A stretch of 64,000 nucleotides of DNA from Pelodera strongyloides (GCA_036852015.1 JAANDG010000094.1:62001-126000), one strand, 5' to 3'; shown: positions 1 through 20,551, counted from the first letter of the stretch. Program-made: numbers and translations. Notes: generated by a model not told the origin, from the letters alone.

Positions 1-347
1 GTAGGCGAACATACGAGTCCTTATTTTTTATAGGTGTTGACAAACGAAAATTCATGGTTAGAGTATAGGTATAGGCTTTATATGTTTGTGGATGAGTGCG
101 CTGGTAATAGAGTAATACAGCAGTGCGGTTCTATACTAGCAATTTGCAGCACATGCTCGAATACTACTGTACTACTACGGTATAATAGTATTTGCTTAAT
201 AGTACAGTTTACTGCCCCGGTCTATAGTCCCTCATTGTCATTTTCCTAACTAAAAAGATCATGAATTATCAGCAATTTTTCCCCAACTTTTGCCTCGCTT
301 TGATTTTTGCATGGCATACTAGAGAACTTCAGAAAAAGAACCGGAGT

Positions 348-535
348 TTAAAGCGAAATACCGGTCGGTTTTTGAAACACATCGCGTAGAACAGTATTCA
401 GAATTCTTACGTAGCTTATGCAAATTAACATCAATTGGAATAAAAGATCGAGCTTAATTCGAGCAAATTTGAATAAATGCGTCAGTATTCAGTTGTCCAC
501 GATGCGTTTCAAGACCGGCCGATATTTCGCTTCAA
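348..535. mobile_element. Family A MITE, copy 1
   Basis: Inverted-repeat element of about 188 bases. It starts TTAAAGCGAAATACCGG and ends with the inverse (CCGGCCGATATTTCGCTTCAA). The interior carries paired motifs TTCTTACGTA, GCTTATGCAAAT and AAATCGAGC-like stretches seen in seven other copies in this window. It has no coding capacity and is probably a non-autonomous DNA transposon remnant. The shared TTAA ends hint at a TTAA target. Confidence 0.75.
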
Positions 536-1083
536 TTGCAATTTTATACCTTTTGAGGGTACCAAACCATAGGCCATACCATTGGAAGCACTTACAACTC
601 GCAATATGTTTTAGCAAGTACTTATTTTGATTGTATAACGAACTTCTTTACTAATTGCAGTTTAAAATAGATAAATCTTTCTTCACCTTTCATTCATTCT
701 TTATTTCCTTTTTCAGTTTTTTTTTCTTCATTTTGCCATAAAAATGCTCACTTTCCCATCTTGTTCATTCGTTGTGTTTTATTTTGTTGAGACATTTGAA
801 AACATTAAACAAATAGCATTTTCTCGGCCCGGGCATTATTGCCTCATACAGGTCTCTGGGAGAATGCGTAATCGTTTTGGTTAATTGACTGCGATATTGA
901 TTGATTTTGAGGTGACATAGGACTATCGATTTTTTATAGATTTTTTATAGCTCATATTGATACGTCGATTGATCTCATTATTAACATTTTTTGCTTTCAT
1001 GGTTTGAGGTTTGATATCAACAGTTCTGTATTGTGCCTTGACCATCTTTTCACGGCAACATTTGCCAATTATCTCGGAGTCAT

Positions 1084-1530
1084 TTAAAGGGAGAGGCCCA
1101 CGAGAAAAATGTTTTCCTATATTTACTTGCACAGAATGTCCGGAATTTCAGAAATATTACTATGAAAACTGCATTTCTTTACGCCTAGAACTCGCAGAGT
1201 TACTCCTCGGCAAACTGTTCGGCCAGGTACCGTAGTCAGAATTCTTTTAGGGTAGTAAAGTATTGGAAACGCTTTGTTATAAGGGTAGGAATGTTCTTCA
1301 TTCGTTTAACAATTATTATGTAGAGAAAGAATGCTAATGGATGGATATAAACCGTAAACATGTATTTTAACCTTTCTGACTACGGTACCTGGCTGAACTG
1401 TTTGCTGTGAAATATCTCTGTGAGTTCTAGGCGTAAAGAAATGCGGTTTTCACCACAAGATTTCTGAAATTCTGGACATTCTGTTCAAGTAAACAAAGAA
1501 CAATTTTTTCTCGTGGGCCTCTCCCTTTAA
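1084..1530. mobile_element. Family E long-TIR MITE, copy 1
   Basis: Element of about 447 bases with inverted arms of roughly 165 bases. The left end reads TTAAAGGGAGAGGCCCACGA and the right end is its inverse, finishing CTCTCCCTTTAA. The inner arm edges read GGCCAGGTACCGTAGTCAG and the inverse. A second copy sits at 10863-11320. The spacer carries no ORF of note. This is consistent with a non-autonomous DNA transposon. Confidence 0.8.
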
Positions 1531-1693
1531 TATCAACATTTTCCAGTCCCCAACATATGCCTTCAATTTTGTTCATGCTTTCTGACCTGAGCAATTCGAA
1601 GATAATACAGCGTAACTTCATTTCCATGGGACCTTGACTTTCGGAATATTTAATTTCCAAAAACCACTGCAATTTCAGGACAGCGGTGAAAGA

Positions 1694-9533
<7,840 letters not shown>

Positions 9534-9814
9534 GTTCTGTCTCCGCCCTCTTCCTAGGCTCCGCCCCTTGGGCTCAGTCTCCGCCCCTTCAGCTCCCTAA
9601 ATAGAGCACAAGCATACAGTATGCTCCCTCACTATTCCTATAGATTCGATACTGGGAGTTAGCGCCCAGCTCAGTGTAGAAAACAAAAACTTGAGGACTA
9701 GTCCTTCTGTATCATGCATAATTGTTAAATTAACATTTCATTACGTACACGTTTCGTTACAAACACTCGCTACGTAAAGAGCGAAGACGAGTCAGCTAGT
9801 CATTTAGCATAATT

Positions 9815-9921
9815 TTAAAGAGGTATGGCTTGTGGTTTGTGCAGCCACTTTGGACACCAAATGGCACATCTTTACATGTGACCTGAATGCAGCTTCACAA
9901 ACCATGTACCATACCGTTTAT
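9815..9921. mobile_element. Family F-like MITE, copy 2
   Basis: Begins TTAAAGAGGTATGGCTTGTG and ends ACCATGTACCATACCGTTTA. The inner arms GGTTTGTG and CACAAACC match the copy at 5298-5449. Confidence 0.6.
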
Positions 9922-10862
9922 AGTTAAGTGAAATGGTCACCCATGACCTGAGTTCATTAAAACCTTTACGGTAGATGGATTTTCCTTAGAAGATTTCTAA
10001 ACCAAACTATTCCATTTCATATTACGGTATCATGACTAACGGTTTGGGAACTTGGTACTTGAAAGGTACAAAAAGAGAAACATATATTCAACTTTTTCTA
10101 CAAACCTAACCAAACCCTAAGCCGTTAAAATAAACAGCTTTAATTGTCTTTTCGTCATTATAACATTGTTAGTTTCCAATTGGTGTATCTTTTAAGTTTA
10201 TTTAGATTACAGTTTCTATACGCTTCTGTGAGTTGTGTGTTGATTTGATATGATATTTCAATTATTGCCTGATGTAATCATAGAGAAATTTGTGATGCGA
10301 GTGGCACAAAATGACGCGGCGCTCAACGCGTGCGCGAAATCTTCGCCGCGCGCACTCTCTACATTTCTTAGACCATAAAGTTTGTCTCCGTTTTAATGTT
10401 AGAAATAATTATTTTAAAAATATTAACTGAAGACATGTACATATCAAACAGGTCTGAACACACATGTAGTCTTATTCTTATAGGTTCGAAATTTATATTA
10501 TTATTAATAACTACAGTACTCTAAAGTAGTGTCTCATAGTCAACTGTATTTTATTCGTTATTGTGTTTATTGTGTTAATAGTCCATTGTTTCTCGCATTC
10601 ACGTTTTTTAGTTTATCATTACGTAGTTAGTTCTAAAAATAGCTGAAATATTTCACCAAGCGCCAAATTATAACGGCGCTAACATTTCGCGCTATAGGAG
10701 CGCCGCGCACATTCTTCGCAATGTTAACAATGTATTGAAAAATTGCTTGTCTGACTTATAATTTGTTTAACACTCAATTTTATGCTGCCACCAAATAAAC
10801 GCACTGCGAGCTACCACAACGCTCAAGTTCCTAATTGTTAATGTTTTTATGTAAGCTAATTA

Positions 10863-11320
10863 TTAAAGGGAGAGGCCCACGAGAAAAAAGTCTTCCTCAG
10901 TTTACTTGCACAGAATGTCCGGAATTTCAAAAATGTTACTGTGAAAACCGTATTTCTTTGCACCTAGAACTTACAGAGTTATTCGCCGGCAAACAGTTCG
11001 GCCAGGTACCGTAGTCAGCAAAGTCAAAATAGGTTTTTACAGTTAATATCCGTCCATTAGCATTCTTTCTCTACATAATAATTGTTAAACGAATGAAGAA
11101 CATTGCTACCATTTTAACAAAGCGTTTTCAATTACTTTAATACCCTAAAAGGGCAAAATTGATTCTGACTACGGTACCTGGCCGAACAGTTTGCCGAGGA
11201 ATAACTCTGCGAGTTCTAGGCGCAAAGAAATGCAGTTTTCATAGAAATATTTCTGAAATTCCGGACATTCTGTGCAAGTAAATTGGGGAAAATTTTGTTC
11301 TCGTGGGCCTCTTCCTTTAA
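10863..11320. mobile_element. Family E long-TIR MITE, copy 2
   Basis: Same structure as 1084-1530. It begins TTAAAGGGAGAGGCCCACGA and ends GGCCTCTTCCTTTAA, with arms of about 165 bases meeting at GCCAGGTACCGTAGTCAG and its inverse. The spacer includes the block ATTAGCATTCTTTCTCTACA, also present (inverted) in copy 1. Two full copies with matching termini define the element ends. Confidence 0.8.
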
Positions 11321-12362
11321 TTAAAACCCTGACTAGATAATTATTTAATGATAATAAGCCTCCTTATGATCAAAAAGGTCAACATTTGGCCCGCTTACGC
11401 TTTTAATAAAACTTTTTTTTTCTCTTGTAATTACTACTGCCAAAAAAATACAGTTCAGCAATTACACAATACATTTATTAACCACAACCACATTGCACAC
11501 TTCACCGGTAAATTAATAAACCCTACTTATTTAATAGCATTTAGCACCAGACAACAACAAATAATGGAATACATTTCATAAGCTTATAATAAATAAAATG
11601 CACTACTAATACCTATAAACTATACATGCAAATAGAAAAGTTTCAAGGTAGATAAACAAATAAATAATAAATCAAGCAACAAAATTGAGCACAACAAACA
11701 AAAAAACGAAGAAAAACAATTCAATTCAAGTATATCGAGAATACACATTAACTTATTACGGTTCATATAAAAATAATATTTACGATCTAATGTTAAAGAG
11801 GCTCTAGCAAGCTTTGGAGAAATAGAGGTTTGATAAACAACAAACACACATACAAACAGACATACCAAGCGTTTTCTATTCCAAGCAACATTTAGAAAGC
11901 ACAATTAAAAGAGCCCATACAACACCATAAATCATAAATAACAAACAATTACCTAAACTGGGCCCGCAAGGTATATAAGTAATAAAGTAATCAAAGAAGC
12001 ATGTTATAATAACATACATGAGCATGAGAAAGACCAAAAGAGTACGGTAATAACAATAAGTAATAGCTCATAGCTTCCTCAGCTCCTTAGTTCTTGCTCA
12101 TACTAAACTCCCTATCCCCTACAACCGCACCAATTCCGGCATACATACATTGAGTATTCGCGTTGGCTCAGGCTTAGGCTTAGATACGGCAAACACCACG
12201 TGTTCGCAGTATCTTACATGACAAAGTTAACATGCGTAATGTTATAAAAGGGGCAGAAAACCACCAATCAAAAAACTGGGTATCAGTTCCGGAAGCATCG
12301 GTGAGCGTCCAGGTTTGCTCCCTTAGCTCATGCTCATATCATGGGAACTTAGGATCCTTACC

Positions 12363-13170
12363 CTAGTTCGTGCTCATACTAAACTCCCGCTCCTTCAACT
12401 CCGTATCGATTTCCATTCTCTTATCTTCAATGCGTGAGATCATTTCCCTAACCACTGGGTCAATAATGTAGTCGTCGGTTCGCTTCGATACCGCCTGAAA
12501 ACAAAGAATGAGCATCACAGGAAAGTGAAACCCTCGATTCGCCCCGATCAAGGCTCGATGTTGTGACGGATTTGACCGGGGCCCGGGCGCCCGGGGCGAA
12601 ATCGGGTTTTTTGGTTTCCCATCAAAGAGGTTGGGCGCCGGTAACCTGTCTTGGGAGCATCGTGTTCATTTTTACAGGCATATTCGGTCTTAGGATAATA
12701 ATTGTGTTCCAGCTGACCACTAGCCACTAGGCCATAAGGTGGTTACAAAATATTAAGCTTAACATTTTCCGCTTTATATAATAAGATGATTACCAAAGCA
12801 AAGGATAAAATAAAAAATATCTCACCAGTTCACGTTTCCTGCACTTGTAATGTGCTAGTATCTTCTCCACTCCTCCACATCCAGCCTTTTCAATAACATA
12901 GGGTGTCATCGCATCTTTCATCATCATGATACAGAAGAGATCAGAGCTCTTGTCCTTAAGCATTAGTATTGAGTATTGAGTAATCCAAAAAAATAACCTC
13001 TATCTAAGCCCTAAGCTCTACCTAACTATCACACAGCATAGATATAACCGAGCTCCTATGACTAAAACAAAATAAAAAACAAATAAAATATCAAGAAGAA
13101 ACTCAAAACTCGTCGGTGCGGTATACCCTGTACTCTCTCTCTCTCTCTCTCTTTGTCTCACTCTTTCTCA

Positions 13171-13201
<31 letters not shown>

Positions 13202-16200
13202 ATAAACTACTGCTTACATTCAATAAAACATTTACATTTATAAAATACATGCTGAAAACCAACCTCTGAGTACAAATCCTTCAAATCCGGCAAAACGTCA
13301 ATAATCAGTTGCACATAGACACGCACGAAATGCTCTTCCGTCAAGGTTAACTAAACAAATTGTTTGAACAGACACAACTAGAATTGCAATTGCAATTGCT
13401 TCTCTATCTCTATACTCAATCATCAACCGAATACGATTGGTTAAAGCGAAATAATGGCCGGTTTTTTTTTGAAACGCACCGTGGGCAACTGAATTCTTAG
13501 GTAGTTATGCAAAGTTACTCGAATATAGCTAGATTTTTTATTCTAATTTACGCTCATTTGCATAAGATGCATAAGAATGCTGGTGTACTCGATGTGTTTC
13601 AAAAATCGGCCGGTATATCGCTTTAAGTCATGAGCAAACATCAAACGCTCAACTTACAAAAAGTATCGGTTCTAACTCTATGCTACCTCGATACTACATT
13701 CGACTATACTCTCTATTCTCTATTCCAGAAACATCTAAACTAAGGAACAACCGAACAACCCTCTATCTAAAAGTGTAAAGTGGTTAATGTTAAGTTTTAG
13801 TGTATACGGAAATGTTTTGATTCGCTTTTATTTGTAGCATATAAATAAGCAGATATGAAGAAAAGAGACAATGATAATGATAAAGAAAATCTGGGGTATG
13901 ACAGCGTGTGATAGGAATTTCTGGAAATACCGCCCGGTTTTAGAAACGTATCGTGGACAACTGAATTCTTACGTATTTATGCTAATTTTCTCGGATTTAG
14001 CTCGATTTTTTATTATAATTTATGTTCATTTGCATAAGCTGCATAAGAATGCTGGTGTACTCGATGTGTTTCAAAAACCGGCCAGTATTTCGCTTTAAAC
14101 ATTTAACAAACAAAAGCTCACAATATCCGCTGGCTCCACCAGTTCAGCTCTCTCCGTCACGTGGATGAAAATAACGTAGCAGAGCATGAGACATCCATAG
14201 GGTGCCGCGTCCGATATGCGGAAAATCTCGATGAGCAATCTATAATACAAATATAGAAAATAACTCATAATCTTACAATTAGAAGTTACGCACATACAAA
14301 AGTCAAGCGCACTGGCGCACACATTTTATGCCCAATAGTTATTAACAAGCTGAAATACAATTCTTATTAAAAAAATTTGTATTATACACCTTGAGAAATA
14401 AAGGGAGCGCATATCACCGCTAAAAACCACTCATGAACACAATTGTATAAATGAAGAACCAAAAAGAGCTAGCTCGCGTTCCATAGCCAAACTCTAGGTA
14501 TTATGTGTGCGTAATAAATTATTATAATTATTATATTAGAATTTGGACAGCCGTATAACCTACGAGGTAAAAGGGATAACAATAAATGATACGGTAATTA
14601 GAGATAGCGATGCAGACATGGGTAGAGATTGTAGAGAACTGGCGAGAGGGAGAGAACCAGAGAAAGTTAGGGACACGAGCCGATTTGATTTTTGATTATA
14701 GTCGTCCATAAAAAATATAATAAAAAATATTCTCGTGTAGTTCCAAAATACGGTAAATTTTCAGCATACTTTGAAACCCCATAAAGTGGTAATTATAATG
14801 TTATCAATGAATTACCATACCTCAAAGCTCCCAATTGATCCGAAGCATAAGGGAACACGTGGGTAAATTCGAGCAAAATTTTCCTCTTTGCTTCATCAGA
14901 GACGCTGAACAGCTAAAATAATCAAAAAATATAAAATAAACTTAATTAGCAGATCAAGTCGCAGGAATTCGAGTATGTGGCGCACTGGCAAAAGCTCCCG
15001 GATCTCACCCAATAGGTGGCGGGTTCGATTCCGCTAGGGATCGGAAAGCCAATACAAATACATGAAGACTAAACTTTACACCGAAAAATATGGTACATGC
15101 AATGAGTTAACATTGTTAACAAGATGTAACCAATTTAGAGCAGTCAATATGTTGCGGCAAAACAAGTGTTCGCTGTTCGCCTATTTTTTTGTATAAGTTG
15201 TTCAAAATATCGCAATCTAATCGCCACGTTCAAACTAGGATGGCGCGCATAAATCAGTGAAAACTGCGCTCCGCCGGCACAGGCTCTGCGCCAAACAATA
15301 CAAAACACGATATACACGCACGGTATATCGGCTGCTTTCTATAAGTCGTCCAAAATACCGTAATCAAAATAACCCCCAACTATCATCAGGCACAGGAAAC
15401 CTGGATATTTCGCTGCATGCCGCTATATACATCTTTCATTGTAATAGCAATAGCCATCAAAATCAAACCATCTTATTACAATATCACACAATTTTACCTT
15501 GAAACTATATTTTCACCAATGAATAAAGGTGCAAGCTCTTAAAGAGTAAAATATTTATTTAGATTTATAGTATTTGAAAAAAACTCACATTATTAATTAC
15601 TGATACCACTTTGGAGTGTACGGTAGCATCCATAAGTCGATCCAGTGATATTTTACACAATGCAAATAACAGGAAAGAGGCGTCTTCTGGAGTGAGCAGT
15701 CTCAAATCCAGACAGGCGAGGAGATCCAAACAGCGACCGACCTGAACATACCGTAACCTAATTATCGTTTAAAGTAAATACCTACCGTAACCTAATTATC
15801 ATGTAAAGTAAAGACGTAGCGTAAACTAATTATCATTTAAAGTAAAAACATAGCGCAATCTAATTATCATTTAAAGTAAAGCTGTAAAGCAGTATTGTAA
15901 CTACTTTGGGAAATTTGCATACGTTGCGTCCTCAAGCAATTTACACTCTTTTCTAACCCTACGTATCTATAGCAGCAAAACTATTGACTATAGATATGCG
16001 TATCATGTGCAAATTTCCCAAATTGGGTACAATACTGCTTTAAAGGTAGACGTTGAGAATAATGAGTCATGACGACGAGTTAAAGGGTATAAATTGCGTG
16101 AGGACTATCAACTAAAGTATAGAATGTGGTCAGGAGGCTTCCAGCATTTCAGATACACTATCCAAATAACCCCCCAACTATCGTCCTGCACATGAAACAC

Positions 16201-19200
16201 ATGAAACCACACACATGAAACCCTGGAGACTTCACGCATGCCACTATATGCAACACCTTTCACTATAATAGGTAATAGCCATCACAATCTTATTACACAA
16301 TCAAAATAACCCCCCAAATATCATCCTGCACATGTTTGATTTATGGTTTAGGTGCCTCATTAATCTGGCATCTTTGAGTTGGAGTATTAGAGTTTTTGTT
16401 CTGTTATTTGAAGCGGATTAGAGTCCTGTAGTCTGTTTGCGGCCAACAGATAGTTTGATTGTAATGACAGTGACCGATTTAAAACATGTACAAGGGGCAT
16501 AGAGCCAAACACATTCAAAAAATCCACCCGCACTAATAGCCCACCTGAAACACCGCCATTTTTCCTCGCTTTTCGGCACGCATTTGCGGCAACGATTCTT
16601 GTGTTAAATGAGCTGCGAGATACCTAAAAAAAGGAATCAACCAATCAACGCTTACAGAAACCTTCAAGATGTTTTTATGAGCAGCCTCTCTTTTCTAATG
16701 TAGGAATCCTTCCGTAGAATATAGGATACCAGTAGACTGAAATACCAACCATACATACCAAACAAATATAGGATACCGCCAAACAGCAAAGAGTACTACG
16801 TAACTTTAACTTGTGATAAACAAGTCTCATCCTATAAAAAACATAGTATTAAAAAAGTAAATCAAAACTCACTGATCTGTGCTGGGGAAAAATTCACCGC
16901 GGGGAATCAGTAGGGTGGGGGATGTTTGCGCTGCGCGGGCCAGCCACGCCAAGCACTAAAAAATGAAATTCAAACTACGAAGTGAACAGTGATACTTAAT
17001 ATACAACTTAATATACTTATAATTTACAACAATAATAATAAATAACTCCAACGCCAAAGGTATAATCAATAATATAAATGCACTATACACAGACAGACAA
17101 GAGAAATGATATGATCAGTTTCACAGCAACAGCTACACTAAGAACAAAAAAGAGCATAGACTATCATAGTTCAAAGTTGCGATAAGTGTCATACAAATAA
17201 ACTACAGCACTCTAACCCACACTCAAATAACTCTAGTACTCCAACTCAAATGCCAGACTAATGACGCACCTAAACCATAACCATAAATCAAACATTACCT
17301 TAGGCTTAGGGTAATGGATCAACTAACCCAAACCCTCCGATACCCTGGCGGTAAGTTACATTAAAAACTAACTAACCCTCGGAAAAGACGGTCCTCCTAC
17401 TCCCTCCGGTGTGCCTTCCATCCGCGCTTTGACAACATTGGCTCTCGCACGCAAAAACAACGAGTGAAGGGGATAGTCCGGCGATGCTAGTAAACACACC
17501 TAAACCTTTACCTGGGTAAAATAAAATGAATAAAAACAGAGTGACAGATCTCTATGCTAATTCTATATAGACCTTTCTATAACATCTCCTACACAACAAA
17601 ATTCAAAATTACAAGACAAGACAATATAGTACATTTATGCGGTCTGCGTCTGAATTTAGGTTAACAAGTAAACCAAGCAAGCAACTAAACAAATTTGATT
17701 TAATATGAAATTTAATTAAACTGATCTACCCACCTCAAACTCATTCAGTTTTCCAGATAGCTTTTTCAAATCTTCTTCGCATTCGATATTGTGAACTGAA
17801 AAGGAATAGGTAAAGAGCGCGGTCTCACAAACATTTCATGGCTCACGGATCTTCTGTGAACAGTGTGAATCACTAAGTGTGCAAAGCACCTTACCTACCT
17901 TAGCTACTTAGCTTATCTCTTACCTTAGAGGTAAGGTAAGATAAGATGCTTATTTGCGTTACGTTTCTCTTAGCGTGAATGTTGGATGGTGAAATTGCCT
18001 TTAGGATAATGTTCATCTTGATCGCAAACACACATAACATCCGGTTTTTCAACGAACCTCCCACACCTGTTCAAATAGAAAACATAAAACATCGCACTTT
18101 ACAACATTTTCCTAAAATGGGAATTCTGCCAAGGATCTAGAAAAGAACACGCCAAAGCAAAAAATCTAAACAAAGAGAGGACTAACCCTTTTCTGTGGTA
18201 GCCAAGATTGTCTCCCGTTTCCATTCTCCAGTAATGGTAACACCATCAGATAAAAGATTCTGGAATCACATCATAAATAAACTAGCACAACTTACACGAT
18301 TATAAAGTAATTATATGATTGCAGCTATTACACAAGCAGCACATACAAGCAGCTAATTATAAATGTTAATTGTTAATGTATAATTAGTGGAATCCAACCA
18401 AACTGAAGATAATTACATAACTTGTAGTTTCGCATAGAGCCTCAGTCTTATGCTTATGAATATCACTTTTTCACCCATGTACAACACACTAGTTGACTAT
18501 CAAAAACAAGTATAGCCTGCACAATTATATGCATCGTACAGGGCATAAATGCGCGTTCGAGTTGGGAAAAATTTGAAGAATTCCGGAAAAGTTAGGTTCA
18601 AGATGGAACATTTGCATAATTTAGCATAATGCTGAAAAGCAGGATATTCAGCTATGTTTGTCTGTGGCCTCTCTTTTGACATGATCTATCAACTTTTCTC
18701 GCGTTCCAACTTGAACCAACTTTTTCCAGAATTCTTCAAACTTTTCCCATCTTAAATGCGCCTTAAACCTCGCCGAAGAGTCCGGAAACGATTCGCGAAA
18801 TTTTGTCTATTTTGATAGGTTTCTCATAAATTTCTCGTACCACCGCCTAGCTTCACATGTCTAATCAAAAGGGGAGGTGGTTTTTTGAGCCCCCCTCCAA
18901 ATTATGCAATATTCTGCCTAATTCCAGAGGTGGTTAGCCGCCATCCGGTGAGTTCACCGACTGGCTTAGGCTATGGCACCGTACCATTATTTAAAATTTT
19001 AAGTATTGCATCTACTTTGGAACATTTGCATATGACACACATAGCCTATGTACCCTATGTAAATTTGGTGCCGGAAGCTTGGACGAGCACCAAATTTGCA
19101 AAGGATACATAGGATATGTATGCGTACCATATGCAAATTTCCCAAAGTTACAATACGGCTTTAAAGTTGTTAAAAATTACCTGAAACTCCTCAGAAGATA

Positions 19201-20551
19201 CAAACTCCTCGCAACGGTCCAATTTCTCCCTGTGATCCGCGAAACGACTGCTATTCGAGTAGGCGGGCCTGGTAAGGATAAGGATAAGACTTAAAGCGAA
19301 ATAGCGGCCGGTTTTTGAAACGCATCGTGGACAACTGAATCCTTAGGTATTTATGCTAATTTACTCAATTTTACTCGATTTTTTATTCTAATTTATGTTC
19401 ATTTGCACAAGCTGCATAAGAATGCTGGTGTGCCCGGTGCGGTTCAAAAACCGGCCAGTATTTCGCTTTAAGAATAAGACATAACAATGGCTCGTTTCTT
19501 CAAAATTCAAAGGTACGGTACAATTGACAAATTGAAGAAGATGAAACAATAAATACAAGAGCACAATAGTCATTAACCAACTCCAACAAAGTGAAGGAGA
19601 CAAATTCTTCATTACTATTACTCATAGGAGAAGTCGGCCAGTAGTGTAACACTAAATAATACCAATCTTTACTGCTCCTATAAATATGTCCGAAAGCATC
19701 AGATTGTTCCAAAAGAAGGCATACTAAATAAACCCTAAGACGTCAAGGTCAATGAAGTAAGCAAGTCAGTGACAGTGCATGCATATAAACGGCAATGCAT
19801 AGACCCCTTTTCGAATACGAAGGGCGCTTTCGAGATGGACATTTCCGGAAAAGAAAAAGAAAACTTTTTGTGCAGAATTAGCATTCTGCACTCATTATTA
19901 TCATTAGATTCCATATATCACATACTTATTCCACTATTAAGACCTTTACTTAAGGCATTATTTCTTCATATAATATTATGTTGTTATTAGTCACCAAATA
20001 CAGATTTATCTTCCATATTACTTTTGTTGTTATTAAGACTTAATTAGATTACATCGGCGATATTTCCATGTAATTTCAGTATAATGTACTTTGTACATCA
20101 TGTGATTTCCATATAAACTCCGCCCATTTACATATGTATAAATAGGGCCAGTGAACTGTTAATGTTATCCCAACCAATAAAGTGATTAGAAGGAGAAGTG
20201 TCCCGTGTTTACACTTTTGGTTCGAGATGGATTTCACCAGAAAAGAATGCAAAGGCCACGCATACACATGCAAATAAATGATCGATTGATTTTAGTTTCA
20301 ATTACGGTACATTTGCATTTTCGGCAATTATTTTGCATATTTTTTTTTCTCGGTGTCCATCCCGAACCACTTTTTTCTTTTCTTTTCCGGAAAATGTCCA
20401 TCTCGAATGCGCCCGAATATAATATAAAAACCAACTTCTCTCCACTCTTCTGTCTCTTCTCTCTCTGCTCCTTTTCTTGCGCGCCCTTCTTTAACAACTC
20501 GGCTTGTTCTTTCCGCTTTCTCGCCGCTTCAAGCAACCGATCAGCGTCCAT
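12363..20551 (-). CDS. Unrecognised helical protein, last gene of a probable operon (12 exons)
   Basis: Exons in order: 20551-20436, 19250-19181, 18259-18187, 17795-17734, 16955-16873, 16623-16545, 15741-15589, 14912-14821, 14239-14122, 13350-13264, 12954-12826, 12494-12363. Phases close and give about 397 residues, so the model is probably right although I do not know the family. Residues 1-75 are highly charged and probably coiled coil (ARKRKEQAELLKKGAQ; FADHREKLDRCEEF). Residues 107-310 are amphipathic helices in a HEAT/ARM-like pattern (e.g. GRCLDLLACLDLRLL, EDASFLLFALCKISL, RKILLEFTHVFPYASDQLG). The C-terminus is again charged (DPVVREMISRIEDKRMEID). There is no signal peptide or clear membrane span. 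The ATG follows an unpaired acceptor (GTTGCAG, then GTAATG). The EXOSC8 stop is 500 bases upstream, consistent with a downstream operon position. The exon 2 acceptor could be 3 bases further in. Confidence 0.75.
13135..13201. repeat. (CT)n microsatellite
   Basis: CT dinucleotide run with a few CTTT interruptions, in the intron between exons 10 and 11 of the minus-strand helical-protein gene. Confidence 0.9.
13441..13626. mobile_element. Family A MITE, copy 2
   Basis: Begins TTAAAGCGAAATAATGGCCGG and ends CGGCCGGTATATCGCTTTAA; 186 bases. The interior carries GCATAAGAATGCTGGTGTA, shared with other copies. Intronic in the minus-strand gene. Confidence 0.8.
13921..14098. mobile_element. Family A MITE, copy 3 (left end degraded)
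   Basis: The right end is intact (ACCGGCCAGTATTTCGCTTTAA), but the left end has lost TTAAAGCG and begins near CTGGAAATACCGCCCGG. It sits about 24 bases from exon 14122-14239, just inside the intron. Confidence 0.75.
14968..15042 (+). repeat. tRNA-derived sequence
   Basis: A-box-like TGTGGCGCACTGGC and B-box GCGGGTTCGATTCCGC with a pairing T-arm. The acceptor and anticodon stems are not convincing. Intronic in the minus-strand helical-protein gene. Confidence 0.5.
15742..15882. repeat. Tandem repeat, unit about 37 bases, about 4 copies
   Basis: Repeated units of the form CGTAACCTAATTATC followed by (A/G)TTTAAAGTAAA. The array lies immediately upstream (in gene sense) of the exon at 15589-15741, so it ends right at a splice acceptor. 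Confidence 0.8.
15884..16043. mobile_element. Family C MITE, copy 1
   Basis: Begins GTAAAGCAGTATTGTAACTA and ends GGGTACAATACTGCTTTAAA. The arms continue with TTTGGGAAATTTGCATAC and GTGCAAATTTCCCAAA. Other copies are at 18991-19164 and 23569-23745. Confidence 0.75.
18991..19164. mobile_element. Family C MITE, copy 2
   Basis: The right end reads CAATACGGCTTTAA. Inner arms are TTTGCATATGACACACATAG and CATATGCAAATTTCCC, with a centre AATTTGGTGCCGGAAGC shared with copy 3. It ends 17 bases from exon 2 of the minus-strand gene (19181-19250). Confidence 0.7.
19291..19471. mobile_element. Family A MITE, copy 4
   Basis: 181 bases. Begins TTAAAGCGAAATAGCGGCCGG and ends CCGGCCAGTATTTCGCTTTAA, with the core TCGTGGACAACTGAATC and AGCTGCATAAGAATGCTGG. 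In intron 1 of the minus-strand helical-protein gene. Confidence 0.8.
19822..20413. repeat. Inverted repeat, arms about 35 bases
   Basis: The left arm GGGCGCTTTCGAGATGGACA (19822 onward) continues TTTCCGGAAAAGAAAAAG. The right arm is its inverse, ending ATGTCCATCTCGAATGCGCCC at 20413. A partial third copy (TTCGAGATGGATTTCACC) is at 20220. The interior is about 520 bases with no gene. It may be a MITE of another family. Confidence 0.65.

Larger units (their letters stand above)
1..1678. other. Upstream non-coding region of the smoothelin gene
   Basis: I see no supported exon here. The stretch holds one family A inverted-repeat element (348-535) and one long-armed element (1084-1530), and is otherwise unremarkable AT-rich sequence. 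The short ORFs within it lie in these repeats or are unconserved. The first exon of the next gene starts just after a TTTCAG acceptor at 1678, so any promoter lies in this interval, but I cannot point to it. Confidence 0.6.
9534..12362. other. Convergent intergenic region
   Basis: This lies between the ends of the smoothelin gene (+) and the unrecognised operon gene (-). I find no supported exon. It contains a family F element (9815-9921) and a family E element (10863-11320). A possible poly(A) signal AATAAA for the plus-strand gene is at 10129-10134. The remainder is AT-rich and featureless to my eye. Confidence 0.6.

Noticed and set aside
19500..19712. Possible extra exon of the minus-strand helical-protein gene (SDAFGHIYRSSKDWYYLVLH)
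   Set aside because: The peptide looks protein-like, but its only donor (GTTAAT) gives the wrong phase, and exons 1 and 2 already join in frame without it.
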